Part shown: positions 35,377 through 45,306 of the stretch, piece by piece | How the letters are laid out: every line of letters starts with the position of its first letter | Numbering within the stretch: the first letter of the stretch is position 1 | NCBI RefSeq assembly: GCF_024346755.1 | Contig: NZ_AP024861.1 | Coordinates: forward strand, 1,798,001-1,862,000 | Direction of reading: 5' to 3' | Source of the DNA: Vibrio aerogenes | Lineage (GTDB): Bacteria; Pseudomonadota; Gammaproteobacteria; Enterobacterales; Vibrionaceae | DNA: 64,000 nt | Translations under genes and position numbers: made by a program | Notes under the pieces: generated by a model | What the model was told of the DNA's origin: nothing | What the model saw: the letters and a program-made list of their open reading frames with translations, nothing else | Databases searched by the model: none

Positions 35377-38250
35377 ATGACCACAGCTTTTGAAGTCGGG
35401 CATCATGCACCGGCGACTTCTTCAATGGTTCCGCAACTATCCGGAACTTACGATTTAACTCCGGATCAGGTTTTAATTGATCAAAGTGAAAATGAATCTG
35501 ATGTCCGCTCGTATCCACGGCGATTACCGATAGCTATTAAAAAAGCTTATGGTGCACTGGTTGAAGATACCCGCGGACAAATCTTTCTTGATTGTCTTGC
35601 TGGCGCAGGCACGTTGGTTCTCGGGTATAACCATCCGGAAATTAATCAGGCTATCAAGGAACAACTCGATTCTGGTTTACCTTATCAAACGCTTGATATT
35701 ACAACCCATGCAAAAAATCACTTTATTCACCAGGTAAAATCATTTTTACCCGATGAATTGAGTAATGACTGCGTGATTCAGTTTTGTGGCCCGTCCGGTG
35801 CGGATGCGGTTGAAGCTGCAATTAAACTGGCGAAACAAACGACCGGCCGCAACACCATGTTTGCTTTTCGTGGTGCTTACCATGGTATGACCAATGGCAC
35901 GATGGGCTTGATGGGTAACCTTGGCACAAAAGCGCGCCGGACCGGATTAATGTCTGACGTCCATTTCATGCCTTTTCCTTACCATTTACGCTGTCCGTTT
36001 GGGTTGGGCGGAGACGAAGGTGCCCGTGCGAACATTCGCTACATTGAGCGCCTGTTAGGTGATGATGAGTCTGGCATGATGAAACCGGCAGCTATCATTG
36101 TTGAACCCGTGCAGGGTGAAGGTGGCGTAGTTCCTGCGCCTGCATTTTGGTTGCGTGAGTTACGCAGGCTCTGTGATGAACATGATATTTTACTGATTTT
36201 TGATGAAATTCAGTGTGGTATCGGTAAAACCGGTTATAACTTTGCTTTTGAGGAAGCTGGTATTGTGCCGGATATCTTGTGCTTATCAAAAGCGATTGGT
36301 GGTGGTTTACCCATGTCTCTGCTGGTCTTCAGAAAAGAGATCGATACATGGAAGGCAGGAGAGCATACCGGAACTTTCCGGGGGAATCAGTTGGCGATGG
36401 TCTCTGGTGCTAAAGCGCTGGAAATCATTCAACGGGATAATCTGACTGAACATGCCAATGTTGCGGGTCAGTATCTTCGTATGGGGCTGGAAAAAATCCA
36501 GGAGCGCGTCAATTGTATTGCTGAAGTCCGCGGGAAAGGATTAATGCTTGGCATTGAGATTCAAAACCCTGATGGTGAGCGGAATAAATATGGTGAACCC
36601 AAGGCTGATGGTGAATTAACGCTTAAAATTCAACGGGCTGCGCTTGAGCGGGGACTTATTGTTGAAAAAGGCGGACGGGAAGGTTCGGTGATTCGCTTTT
36701 TACCGCCGATTATTATTTCCTTTGAACAAATCGATTTTGCGCTGAGGACTTTAGAAGAAGCCATCATTGCTGCTGGTGGTGGTGTTAAAAATCCGGATTC
36801 AGAGGCAGAACAGTGGAAAGCTCATTTTATCCAAACAGGGGATGCTGGTAGCCGGGAATTCTCAGCGGTTATGAATCATACGACTGCAGCACTCAAAGCG
36901 GTGTTTGAATCTGTCAATGCCCCTTACTCGGGGATTGAGCCGTCAGCTCTGGAAGAGGCGATTCGTCAGGTGAACTTAGATCACCGCAATGCACCTTTAA
37001 AAGATATCATTACCGAAACTGCGGATCTGGTGGGTAAGAACTCAATCATTGTTCAGCACCCGGACTGTATTGCACATTTGCATACGCCGCCACTGCTTTC
37101 TTCAGTTGCAGCTGAGGTGATGATTGGTGCACTGAATCAATCGATGGATTCCTGGGATCAGGCATCGGCTGCGACTTATGTTGAGCAGCGGGTGATTGAC
37201 TGGTTGTGTGGCCGCTTTGGTATGAGTGAACATTCTGACGGAGTAATGACCAGCGGTGGCACGCAAAGTAATCAAATGGGGTTATTGCTGGCACGGGACT
37301 GGATTGCAGATCAGCGAAGTGGTCATTCTGTTCAAAAACATGGTTTACCTGAATATGCGGGTAAGTTGCGGATTATTTGTTCTGAAAATGCGCATTTTAC
37401 GGTACAGAAATCTGCGTCTCAGATGGGGTTAGGTGAACGGGCTGTGTTAACGGTTCCTGCAAACCCTGATGGAACAATGATCGTCCGTGAAGCTGAAGCT
37501 GTCATCAAAAAAGCACTGGACGATGGTCTGATTCCATTTACGATTGTTGCCACCGCCGGAACGACGGACCATGGTGCAATAGATGACCTGGCTGAGGTTG
37601 CAACAGTTGCTGAAAAATTTGGTTTGTGGATGCATGTTGACAGTGCGTACGGCGGGGCTTTGATTTTGAGTCAGTCAGCGGATCGTCTGGCTGGTATTGA
37701 ACGGGCGAATTCAGTCTCTGTTGATTTCCATAAACTGTTTTACCAAACGATCAGCTGTGGTGCTTTGCTGGTCAACCATCAAGAAAACTTTAAGTATTTT
37801 CTTCATCACGCGGACTATCTGAACAGAGAGCACGATACATTGCCAAATCTGGTCGATAAGTCGATTGCAACCACAAAGCGTTTTGATGCACTGAAAGTTT
37901 ATATGACGATGCAAAGTGTTGGTCCGGAGACATTAGGGAAAATGTATGACCACTTAATTGACCAGACACAGTCCGTTGCAGCTCTGATTGACAGCCATCC
38001 GGGGTTTGAATTGCTGGAAAAACCGTCATTGTCGACAGTCCTGTTCCGGGCCACAGGTCATGAGCCGGATGCTTTGAATCAAAAACTGCGTCTGGAGGCG
38101 TTAGTTCGTGGTGTGGCTGTGCTTGGAGAAACGACGGTAAACGGGAAAACAGCATTGAAGCTAACCATACTGAATCCATGTTTGAAGATGTCTGATTTTA
38201 CATCTTTAATCGAAAAAATAGCGAATTTAGCCGCAGAGTTAATGAAATAG
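35377..38250 (+). CDS. fused L-2,4-diaminobutyrate aminotransferase/decarboxylase
   Basis: Bifunctional PLP enzyme, 957 aa, that converts aspartate semialdehyde to L-2,4-diaminobutyrate and then to 1,3-diaminopropane, first steps of Vibrio norspermidine synthesis. Residues about 25-465 are a class III aminotransferase (PLP lysine K305 in CLSKAIGGG; GPSGADAVEAA; FDEIQCGIGKTG). Residues about 490-957 are a group II decarboxylase (TSGGTQSNQMG; HVDSAYGG; PLP lysine K786 in SVDFHKLFYQ). The frame is open 14 codons upstream; ATG at 35377 has GAGGTGG before it. Separate genes (dat, ddc) encode these activities in Acinetobacter; the fusion is the known Vibrio arrangement. Confidence 0.95.
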   Translation: MTTAFEVGHHAPATSSMVPQLSGTYDLTPDQVLIDQSENESDVRSYPRRLPIAIKKAYGALVEDTRGQIFLDCLAGAGTLVLGYNHPEINQAIKEQLDSGLPYQTLDITTHAKNHFIHQVKSFLPDELSNDCVIQFCGPSGADAVEAAIKLAKQTTGRNTMFAFRGAYHGMTNGTMGLMGNLGTKARRTGLMSDVHFMPFPYHLRCPFGLGGDEGARANIRYIERLLGDDESGMMKPAAIIVEPVQGEGGVVPAPAFWLRELRRLCDEHDILLIFDEIQCGIGKTGYNFAFEEAGIVPDILCLSKAIGGGLPMSLLVFRKEIDTWKAGEHTGTFRGNQLAMVSGAKALEIIQRDNLTEHANVAGQYLRMGLEKIQERVNCIAEVRGKGLMLGIEIQNPDGERNKYGEPKADGELTLKIQRAALERGLIVEKGGREGSVIRFLPPIIISFEQIDFALRTLEEAIIAAGGGVKNPDSEAEQWKAHFIQTGDAGSREFSAVMNHTTAALKAVFESVNAPYSGIEPSALEEAIRQVNLDHRNAPLKDIITETADLVGKNSIIVQHPDCIAHLHTPPLLSSVAAEVMIGALNQSMDSWDQASAATYVEQRVIDWLCGRFGMSEHSDGVMTSGGTQSNQMGLLLARDWIADQRSGHSVQKHGLPEYAGKLRIICSENAHFTVQKSASQMGLGERAVLTVPANPDGTMIVREAEAVIKKALDDGLIPFTIVATAGTTDHGAIDDLAEVATVAEKFGLWMHVDSAYGGALILSQSADRLAGIERANSVSVDFHKLFYQTISCGALLVNHQENFKYFLHHADYLNREHDTLPNLVDKSIATTKRFDALKVYMTMQSVGPETLGKMYDHLIDQTQSVAALIDSHPGFELLEKPSLSTVLFRATGHEPDALNQKLRLEALVRGVAVLGETTVNGKTALKLTILNPCLKMSDFTSLIEKIANLAAELMK

Positions 38251-38266
38251 GTCAGGATTAGAAATT

Positions 38267-39511
38267 ATGTCGATTTTACAGATTGGTGCCGGCGGTGTCG
38301 GCTGGGTTGTTGCACATAAAGCGGCGCAGAATAATGATATTCTGGGCGATATTACAATCGCATCCCGTACCATCTCAAAGTGTGAAAAGATAATTGAATC
38401 GATTCAGGGAAAAAATAACCTGAAAGATACAGCGAAGAAGCTGGAAGCGCGTGCGGTAAATGCTGATGATGTGGATGCTTTGGTTGCCCTGATTCATGAT
38501 GTACAGCCTGATTTGGTCATTAATGTTGGTCCTCCGTGGGTTAACATGAATATTATGGAAGCTTGCTATCAGGCAAAAGTTTCTTATCTGGATACCTCCG
38601 TTGCGGTTGATTTATGCTCAGAGGGCCAGCAGGTGCCTCAGGCATATGACTGGCAGTGGGGTTATCGCGAGAAATTTAAACAAGCGGGCATTACCGGTAT
38701 TTTAGGTGCTGGTTTTGATCCCGGTGTTGTGAGTGTATTTGCCGCTTATGCCGTCAAGCATCTGTTTGATGAGATTGATTCTATCGACGTCATGGATGTG
38801 AATGCTGGTGATCATGGTAAAAAGTTTGCCACTAACTTTGATCCGGAAACCAATATGCTGGAAATTCAGGGAGACTCTTTTTTCTGGGAAGATGGCGAGT
38901 GGAAGCAAGTCGGTTGTCATACCCGTATGCATGAATTTGATTTCCCTGTGGTTGGTAAGCACAAAGTCTATTCAATGGCTCATGATGAAGTTCGCTCACT
39001 CAAAGAGTTCATTCCGGCAAAAAGGATTGAGTTCTGGATGGGATTTGGTGATCGTTATCTGAACTATTTTAATGTGATGCGTGATATTGGTCTGCTGAGT
39101 CCGGATCCGGTGACTTTACCAGATGGATATGAAGTTCAACCGTTACATGTCCTGAAAGCCCTGTTACCTGATCCGACGTCTCTTGCCCCGGGATATACCG
39201 GTAATACTTGTATTGGTACCTGGGTTCAGGGAATGAAAGATGGTCAGCCGCGCAGCGTCTTCTTATACAATATCGCCGATCACGAAGTGGCGTATAAAGA
39301 TGTTGAGCATCAGGCTATCTCATATACAACCGGCGTTCCTGCAATTACTGCTGCAATTCAGTATTTCAAAGGCAAATGGGCTGAAGCGGGTGTCTTCAAT
39401 ATGGAGCAGCTTGACCCGGATCCTTTCCTGAAAACGATGCCTGACATCGGTCTTGACTGGGATTATCAGGAACTGGAAGTTGGCCAGCCGGATATTCAGA
39501 TTCTGAAATAA
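38267..39511 (+). CDS. carboxynorspermidine synthase (dehydrogenase)
   Basis: NADPH-dependent enzyme of the saccharopine dehydrogenase family that joins 1,3-diaminopropane to aspartate semialdehyde, giving carboxynorspermidine. 414 aa with N-terminal Rossmann motif QIGAGGVGWVVAHKAA. Other family segments are VINVGPPWVNMNIMEAC and GAGFDPGVVSVFAAY. It follows the fused enzyme by 16 bases, so it is cotranscribed. An intrinsic terminator follows it. The gene is often labelled lysine 1-dehydrogenase or CASDH. Confidence 0.94.
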   Translation: MSILQIGAGGVGWVVAHKAAQNNDILGDITIASRTISKCEKIIESIQGKNNLKDTAKKLEARAVNADDVDALVALIHDVQPDLVINVGPPWVNMNIMEACYQAKVSYLDTSVAVDLCSEGQQVPQAYDWQWGYREKFKQAGITGILGAGFDPGVVSVFAAYAVKHLFDEIDSIDVMDVNAGDHGKKFATNFDPETNMLEIQGDSFFWEDGEWKQVGCHTRMHEFDFPVVGKHKVYSMAHDEVRSLKEFIPAKRIEFWMGFGDRYLNYFNVMRDIGLLSPDPVTLPDGYEVQPLHVLKALLPDPTSLAPGYTGNTCIGTWVQGMKDGQPRSVFLYNIADHEVAYKDVEHQAISYTTGVPAITAAIQYFKGKWAEAGVFNMEQLDPDPFLKTMPDIGLDWDYQELEVGQPDIQILK

Positions 39512-39533
39512 TTATCCGCAGTACCAGAGCCTG

Positions 39534-39566
39534 AAAACAGCCATCCGTTACTGGTGGCTGTTTTTT
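39534..39566 (+). terminator. intrinsic terminator inside the norspermidine operon
   Basis: AAAACAGCCA (39534-39543) pairs perfectly with TGGCTGTTTT (39555-39564) around an 11-base loop; the T run extends to 39566. It stands between the dehydrogenase and nspC, so nspC may be partly uncoupled from upstream transcription or have its own promoter in the 60 bases that follow. Confidence 0.85.
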
Positions 39567-39624
39567 CATTGGCAGTATTCGATACACTGCCCGAAAGCGA
39601 CTAAATGATAGTTGAGTGATGATG

Positions 39625-40758
39625 ATGCAAAAAAGTGAACTAAAAACACCATATTTCATGATTGATGAGACAAAACTGATTCATAACCTTGAGATTGCCA
39701 GGAAACTGAAAGAACTCTCTGGTGTGAAATTGGTGCTGGCCCTGAAATGTTTCTCGACCTGGGGTGTTTTTGACATTATCAAGCCTTATCTTGATGGAAC
39801 GACCAGCTCCGGTCCGTTTGAAGTTCAGCTTGGCCATGAAACCTTTGGTGGTGAAACCCATGCATACAGTGTTGGGTACAGTGAAGAAGATGTTAAGGCG
39901 GTTGCTGATCTATGCAATAAGATGATTTTTAACTCTCAGCATCAACTTGCCACGTATCGCCATCTTGTTGAAGGAAAGGCTTCACTCGGTTTACGTTTAA
40001 ATCCCGGGGTTAGTTATGCCGGGCAGGATTTAGCCAATCCGGCTCGTCAGTATTCCCGTCTCGGGGTTCAGGCCAGCCAGATTGATGCTGCTGTATTTGA
40101 TACCATCGATGGCGTGATGTTTCATATGAATTGTGAAAATAAGGATGTCGATGCCTTTATTCGTTTGCTGGATAATATTTCAGCAAATTTTGGGGCTTAT
40201 CTGAATCAACTCGAGTGGGTAAGTCTGGGCGGTGGAGTCTTTTTCACCTGGCCAGGATACGATATTGAGAAGCTGGGAGCGGCACTAAAACAATTTTCTG
40301 AAAAGCATGGTGTGCAACTTTACCTCGAACCCGGTGAAGCCATTATTACCCAAACGACGGATTTAGTGGTCACGGTTGTTGATATTGTTGAGAATGAAAT
40401 GAAAACCGCGATTGTTGACTCTGCGACAGAAGCACACCGGTTAGATACTTTGATTTATAACGAACCGGCTTCAATTGCTGAAGCGGATGAGCAGGGGAGT
40501 TATGAATATGTGATTGGCTCCTGTTCCTGCCTGGCTGGTGATCAATTTTGTACAGCCAGATTCAGGCAACCGTTAAAACATGGGCAACGGTTGCATATTC
40601 TCGATAGTGCCGGTTATACAATGGTGAAGTTAAACTGGTTTAACGGATTGAGAATGCCATCGGTTTATTGCCGTCGTTCAAATGGTGAGATTCAGCAGCT
40701 GAATGAATTTGACTACAGTGATTTTAAGCGTTCACTTTCACAATGGTCTGTTTGCTGA
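39625..40758 (+). CDS. nspC: carboxynorspermidine decarboxylase
   Basis: PLP enzyme of the alanine racemase fold (type III) that decarboxylates carboxynorspermidine to norspermidine, needed for Vibrio biofilm and polyamine signalling. 377 aa; PLP lysine K41 in [32 protein letters not shown] and [11 protein letters not shown] match the V. cholerae protein. GTG-ATG-ATG-ATG occur in series at 39616-39627; the last ATG (39625) gives the conserved [11 protein letters not shown]. No strong ribosome site is seen. Confidence 0.94.
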   Translation: MQKSELKTPYFMIDETKLIHNLEIARKLKELSGVKLVLALKCFSTWGVFDIIKPYLDGTTSSGPFEVQLGHETFGGETHAYSVGYSEEDVKAVADLCNKMIFNSQHQLATYRHLVEGKASLGLRLNPGVSYAGQDLANPARQYSRLGVQASQIDAAVFDTIDGVMFHMNCENKDVDAFIRLLDNISANFGAYLNQLEWVSLGGGVFFTWPGYDIEKLGAALKQFSEKHGVQLYLEPGEAIITQTTDLVVTVVDIVENEMKTAIVDSATEAHRLDTLIYNEPASIAEADEQGSYEYVIGSCSCLAGDQFCTARFRQPLKHGQRLHILDSAGYTMVKLNWFNGLRMPSVYCRRSNGEIQQLNEFDYSDFKRSLSQWSVC

Positions 40759-40787
40759 CAGGCCGCGTTGAAACCTTACAGGTGAGG

Positions 40788-40822
40788 TCATCATCCCGTC
40801 CGGGGGGACGGGATGATGATTT
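40788..40822. terminator. perfect 14-bp hairpin between nspC and chemoreceptor gene
   Basis: TCATCATCCCGTCC and GGACGGGATGATGA pair without a mismatch around a GGGG loop, then TTTGA. Convergent genes flank it. The T run is short, so termination efficiency is uncertain, but the stem is very strong. Confidence 0.75.
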
Positions 40823-40829
40823 GAGATAT

Positions 40830-42440
40830 CTACAATTTAAATTGTGTCAGTTGCGTATCGAGTTGCTGAGACATACTTGCCAGATTTTCACTCTCTGTAG
40901 CTAAATCTTTTGTTGAATCAGACATTTCCATGGCAGCATCGTTGATACCGGAAATATTTTGGTTGATGTCTTCTGCAACAGCACTTTGTTCTTCTGCTGC
41001 AGTTGCTACCTGCGCAGACTTGTCGTTGATATGCTGGATATGCTCAACAATCTGCTTTAAATCATTACCGCTCCCTTCTGCGCGCTGGACGCTTTCACTG
41101 GCAAGTGTCTGACTTTTCTGCATGGTTTCAAAGGTATGAATTGCGAGCTGCTGAAGCCGGTTAATCGTATTCTGAATTTCTTCCGTTGATTCATTTGTCC
41201 TGCTGGCCAGATTACGGACTTCATCGGCAACCACCGCGAAACCACGGCCTTGTTCACCCGCTCTGGCTGCCTCAATTGCTGCATTTAAAGCAAGCAAATT
41301 GGTTTGCTCAGAAATACTGCTAATCACCGTTGTGACGTCGCCAATCTCCATCACACCTTCTTTCAGTTTATTGACCTGATTCGTTGCGACTTCAAGCTCA
41401 TCCGATAAAACACTGATACTGTCAATACTGGATGAAACGTCTTTGTCGCCCAGTTCGGCTTCGTTCGTGGCTTCTAATGTGTCTTTCGCCATCGATTCAG
41501 CATGGTTTGCCACTTCAGCTACCGTTGTACTCATTTCATTCATTGCCGTTGCTATTTGTGTCAGCCGATCCCTTTGCATTGACACTGCCTGATTGTTGGC
41601 ATCAGCTGATGTCGCAATACGCTTGGCGGCTTCAGCCAGATGTTTCGCTGAAGTGACTGATTCATTCAGTGCTGTATGGACGGCATGAATACTATCATTG
41701 ATACACCGGGCCACAATGCCAATCTCATCTTTTCCCATGATAGGAACTTTCACCGTCAGATCACCTTTCACCATTTTCAGCATGGATTCCCGGATATTTT
41801 CTAAAGGAATCAGCATTGAGCGTGAAATAATCGAGCTTAGTGCTGTCATGACAATAATAATCAGCAGCGTATATCCCCCCATACTGAGCAACTGGGAGTT
41901 AACCTGTTCATCAATATTTTCCACTAACATTCCAGAACCAAGAACCCAACCCCATGGGGAATAGAGTTTGACATAGGAGAGCTTCTCGTTGATATTTCCG
42001 GCAGCATCTTTAAAAGGATACTGGACCACGCCGCCATCAGCTTCTTTGCTGATATCCATCATTTTAAACCAATGCTCATCATTGGGGTTATTCCGCGAGT
42101 GTCCCATTTGTTGTCCTTCTGAACCGGGAACCCCCGGATTCAGAAGAATTTTCCTTGAAGTATCCAGGACAAAAACATAGTTGTTATCATCGAATCTCAT
42201 CGATCTGATCAGAGCTTTTGCCTGCTTCTCTGCTTCTTCTTCCGGTAAGGTCTGGTCCAGATAGGATAACTGGGTCATGATGGCATGAACAACGGCAGAT
42301 AAACGCTGCTCTTTCTCATGAAGCAGGTTAGATTCCAGCGTGTGACTTGCAGTGAATAACAGAACCAGAAAACCGGCAATTGCGACAAAAATCATTGATG
42401 CGAGTTTCAGACTAACCTTGATATCTCTGAGTATCAGCAT
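40830..42440 (-). CDS. methyl-accepting chemotaxis protein
   Basis: Transmembrane chemoreceptor of 536 aa. Layout: N-terminal membrane helix (about 13-32), periplasmic single Cache domain with [19 protein letters not shown] and GWVLGSGM, second membrane helix (about 185-205), HAMP domain, then the cytoplasmic signalling helices with the hairpin tip [20 protein letters not shown]. Such sCache receptors often sense small organic acids; the ligand here is unknown. ATG at 42440 is chosen with GGAGG eight bases upstream. It ends TQFKL and has no CheR-binding pentapeptide. Confidence 0.93.
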   Translation of the reverse strand: MLILRDIKVSLKLASMIFVAIAGFLVLLFTASHTLESNLLHEKEQRLSAVVHAIMTQLSYLDQTLPEEEAEKQAKALIRSMRFDDNNYVFVLDTSRKILLNPGVPGSEGQQMGHSRNNPNDEHWFKMMDISKEADGGVVQYPFKDAAGNINEKLSYVKLYSPWGWVLGSGMLVENIDEQVNSQLLSMGGYTLLIIIVMTALSSIISRSMLIPLENIRESMLKMVKGDLTVKVPIMGKDEIGIVARCINDSIHAVHTALNESVTSAKHLAEAAKRIATSADANNQAVSMQRDRLTQIATAMNEMSTTVAEVANHAESMAKDTLEATNEAELGDKDVSSSIDSISVLSDELEVATNQVNKLKEGVMEIGDVTTVISSISEQTNLLALNAAIEAARAGEQGRGFAVVADEVRNLASRTNESTEEIQNTINRLQQLAIHTFETMQKSQTLASESVQRAEGSGNDLKQIVEHIQHINDKSAQVATAAEEQSAVAEDINQNISGINDAAMEMSDSTKDLATESENLASMSQQLDTQLTQFKL

Positions 42441-42643
42441 GACATATTCCTCCATGGCTCAAAGAGCGATTATCGGGGAGAGCTCATTCTTTAATCTGAT
42501 TTAACATTCATAATGGTTCATAAAATTTACTTTGGTGAGATATATCAATGAATTTGCGATTGTTATCATTTTTATATGTAACTGACAGGATTGATTTTTT
42601 CACTGAAAAGCCGAATACTCAGAAAAATGCATTTGATAGTCTG

Positions 42644-43156
42644 TTATTTATCAAGCATCACTTTTGTATCTTCGCTTAATGATTTCAGCTCATTAACAAT
42701 GTCATGAATATACAGATTCTGCGGCAGCCGGATGGAGATATGTGCAATAAAAAGATTTGAGTTCACACCATTCACATCTGACACAAATATTCTCTGACAA
42801 TTCATATCGATCACCCGGATCCGCTGACTATCGAGTAAATGAGTGATATCATTTACAATTCCGGCACGATCATTGGCATCGATCCTGATACTGTATTCTG
42901 TGTTTCTTATCTCAGTCTGATTTTCACAATCTGTCAGATGTGTGAGCAGGTTTGGCTGAGCCAGAAAAGCTTCTTTAATGTATTGTGTTGTTTCTTCCGG
43001 CGCTTCAACTTTTATCAGTGCTGCTACTCTGTCTTCCAGGTAGTTAATTTTACTGGTCAGCCACCGGCCACCATTTTCGTGAGTAATTGTGGTGAGTCTG
43101 TGGATGTCTGCCGGGGTTGCATTTCCGATGAAGCTGACGATGAATGTTTGGGTCAT
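42644..43156 (-). CDS. ACT-domain protein of the GcvR family
   Basis: 170 aa with two ACT domains (about 5-80 and 88-165; the second opens YSIRIDANDRAGIVNDIT). It resembles GcvR, which antagonises the GcvA activator of the glycine cleavage system, though the glycine cleavage genes are not nearby. Annotation as a glycine cleavage repressor is by family only; the first domain is more divergent. Confidence 0.75.
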   Translation of the reverse strand: MTQTFIVSFIGNATPADIHRLTTITHENGGRWLTSKINYLEDRVAALIKVEAPEETTQYIKEAFLAQPNLLTHLTDCENQTEIRNTEYSIRIDANDRAGIVNDITHLLDSQRIRVIDMNCQRIFVSDVNGVNSNLFIAHISIRLPQNLYIHDIVNELKSLSEDTKVMLDK

Positions 43157-43300
43157 TTGATTATCACCTCATCTGTTAAGTCACCTGATATTATCATTTT
43201 AGATGCTTGTGATATGTCTATGCCGCAAAATTATGATTTTGTTAGTTGGATCAAATAGTTGTTTATGTACAATTGTTAAATGGTTCTGATGAGGAATTCA

Positions 43301-43336
43301 ATGAGGAAGCCACTTTGTAAAACGGTGGCGCCATAA
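43301..43336 (+). CDS. possible 11-aa leader frame
   Basis: MRKPLCKTVAP and TAA, with GAGGA six bases before the ATG, a better ribosome site than most genes nearby. It ends in proline before the stop and is eight bases ahead of the next small frame. It may drive translation of the following frame. Very short, so chance is a serious alternative. Confidence 0.22.
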   Translation: MRKPLCKTVAP

Positions 43337-43343
43337 AGAAAAT

Positions 43344-43469
43344 ATGACGGTGTTTGAGCAGATTATTCTGGTTGAATGTTTGATATTGATCGGTTTGTCA
43401 TCAGTAGTAAAGAGTTATCAAAGATTAACTGACTTTCATGGAGAAAAAGCTTATTTTAAGTGTCTCTAA
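43344..43469 (+). CDS. possible small membrane protein, 41 aa
   Basis: Frame MTVFEQIILVECLILIGLSS, then VVKSYQRLTDFHGEKAYFKCL and TAA. A single hydrophobic helix (7-22) followed by a basic-polar tail fits a small inner-membrane protein. The ribosome site is weak (AAAGAAAAT) unless it is coupled to the short frame just upstream. I know of no family. Confidence 0.3.
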   Translation: MTVFEQIILVECLILIGLSSVVKSYQRLTDFHGEKAYFKCL

Positions 43470-43527
43470 TGGTAATCAGACCACTGTAATTGTTTTATCG
43501 GTATTCCGGGTAATATAGGTTTAAATA

Positions 43528-44769
43528 ATGATTAAAGTAACAATGTTGAGTACGGGTGAAGAAGTGCTTCACGGGGATATTCAGGACACAAACTCAACGT
43601 GGTTGTCGCGTTTATTTTTTGAACGTGGTTATGCGCTGACGAAGCGCTCTACTGCAGGTGATAATCGTCGGGTTCTGCGTGAAGAACTGCTCATGCTTTC
43701 ATTGAATTCAGATATATTAATTGTTAACGGCGGTTTGGGCCCGACTGGTGATGATCTTTCTGCAGAAATAGCGGCAGAGGTGTCAGAGCAGTCACTGGTC
43801 TTATTTCCTGAGTGGCTGGATCATATGAAGTCTTATTTCGAAGAAAGAAATCTGACGATGCCGCAAAATAATGTGAAGCAGGCTATGCTGCCTGAGCGTG
43901 CTGAGATAGTGGACAATCCAATTGGCACCGCTTGTGGTTTTAAAGTCGAGATTCATGGATGTCAGTGCTATTTTACGCCAGGGGTGCCGCGTGAGTTTAA
44001 GCGGATGATTGAAAAGGAAATACTTCCGGATATTGAAAAGCATTTTACAGATGTGAACAGTCTGGCATGTCACCGATTATACACATTAGGGTGTAGTGAG
44101 TCCGCACTGGAAGAAAAGCTGAATCAGGTCACTCTGCCTCAGGGATATTCTCTTGGTTTCCGTTCTTATTTACCTTTTATTGAAGTGAAGCTGTTTGGTC
44201 CGCGTGAAAACGAAAATGAAATGTATCAGCTGGTTGAGCAGTTATATATGAAAGTCTCGGACTATACGGTCAGTATTGACCAGCCAATGCTGGCTCAGTT
44301 GTCAGATAAAATGCAGGAACAGCAGAAGTCTCTGTCGCTTGCTGAGCAGTCAACACGGGGATGGCTGGCTAACTGGTTATTCGATGATAGCGAGATTTAT
44401 GGGTTGAGTGGGAGTTCCTGGGTTCTGAGCCCGAAGGTTTCCGGAAAAATGTCCTCTCAGGATCCAATGGCTGCAGTATTAGCACTGGCAGCAGCAACCA
44501 AGGAAAAAAGTGCAACCGATTTGGCGTTGGCAACAGGAAGCTGTCACGGGAATGAATTTTCTGTCGGCTTATCCTCTCCTGAAGGTGAGTGGTCGCAGAA
44601 ACTAAAATTTCGCCGGCAGTACACACCCGAAGAACAGCGTATGATTATTGGTACGATTGCTGCAGATATGTTATTGCGTTACTTATCCTCGAAACCTGTG
44701 TTCAGACAGTACAGCTCTGTGACACTGGAAAAGCAGTTGTATATCCCGGCTCAATCGCTTTCGGTTTAG
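43528..44769 (+). CDS. CinA-family nicotinamide mononucleotide deamidase-related protein
   Basis: 413 aa. The N-terminal half is a molybdopterin-binding-like (COG1058) domain with VTMLSTGEEVLHGDIQDTNS and GGLGPTGDDLSAE, the part linked to ADP-ribose pyrophosphatase activity in CinA proteins. The C-terminal part corresponds to the PncC/CinA-C domain but is eroded: the usual ESCTGG-type motif reads EQSTRG. NMN deamidase activity is therefore doubtful. A strong hairpin follows the gene. Confidence 0.85.
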   Translation: MIKVTMLSTGEEVLHGDIQDTNSTWLSRLFFERGYALTKRSTAGDNRRVLREELLMLSLNSDILIVNGGLGPTGDDLSAEIAAEVSEQSLVLFPEWLDHMKSYFEERNLTMPQNNVKQAMLPERAEIVDNPIGTACGFKVEIHGCQCYFTPGVPREFKRMIEKEILPDIEKHFTDVNSLACHRLYTLGCSESALEEKLNQVTLPQGYSLGFRSYLPFIEVKLFGPRENENEMYQLVEQLYMKVSDYTVSIDQPMLAQLSDKMQEQQKSLSLAEQSTRGWLANWLFDDSEIYGLSGSSWVLSPKVSGKMSSQDPMAAVLALAAATKEKSATDLALATGSCHGNEFSVGLSSPEGEWSQKLKFRRQYTPEEQRMIIGTIAADMLLRYLSSKPVFRQYSSVTLEKQLYIPAQSLSV

Positions 44770-44787
44770 ATCGATATTGGCATGCAT

Positions 44788-44820
44788 TCCAGAGAAACAA
44801 ATGAGAATTGTTTCTCTGGA
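44788..44820. terminator. hairpin after cinA
   Basis: TCCAGAGAAACAA and TTGTTTCTCTGGA form a perfect 13-bp stem with a seven-base loop about 20 bases after the stop. No T run follows, so it may stabilise the RNA 3' end instead of ending transcription itself. Confidence 0.6.
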
Positions 44821-45014
44821 AAGTCTGTTTAATGCTATGAATTATAATCTTATTACAGACGATGAAATCTGCTTACTTCTTATGCGTAAATTATCTAATC
44901 TTTAATCTGCTGATTTCGCAGTAGTTCTCAATTTCGCCTGTTTTTTGGGGCTCCCAAACTATCAAATACACGCTAGAATCAAGGTTCATGGGGTCACTTC
45001 GGCAGGAGGCTGAT

Positions 45015-45269
45015 ATGCAGAGTCATTCAAAAATTCTTGTATGGTATAAGGTTGCAAGTCAACAGGTTGTTCTTGGAGAAGCTTGTCAGGATGTGTGTGA
45101 TAATCTTGTTTCTCTTTGGGTTGATACACCAACAGAGGTCGCAGATGATTTGGGCTATCATATGTCGCTCTTTGGTGATGACGGAAGAAAAATTGCGGAT
45201 AAACCAATTTCAATGTTAACAGCGGATCAGTTACTGGGAGCAAAAGACAATCTTGGTGCCCGTGTCTGA
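45015..45269 (+). CDS. hypothetical protein, 84 aa
   Basis: Not recognised. Small acidic protein without membrane segment, beginning MQSHSKILVWYKVASQQVV and containing DLGYHMSLFGDDGRKIADKP. The ATG at 45015 has AGGAGG six bases upstream; the frame is open nine codons earlier. A long minus-strand frame overlaps it fully but has no ribosome site. Followed by a strong terminator shared with yfaE. Confidence 0.68.
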   Translation: MQSHSKILVWYKVASQQVVLGEACQDVCDNLVSLWVDTPTEVADDLGYHMSLFGDDGRKIADKPISMLTADQLLGAKDNLGARV

Positions 45270-45306
45270 TCAATGTTTTTCTTTTAATACACGAGATGAA
45301 GCTGCA

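Larger units (their letters stand above)
43157..43527. other. 371-base region between GcvR-like gene and cinA
   Basis: Divergent spacer. It contains two short plus-strand frames described separately (43301-43336 and 43344-43469). No stem-loop stands out. Direct start of cinA follows ATAGGTTTAAATA. Confidence 0.4.

Noticed and set aside
44986-45273. 95-aa minus-strand frame
   Set aside because: Antiparallel to the 84-aa gene, which has a strong ribosome site; composition of the minus frame is unnatural.
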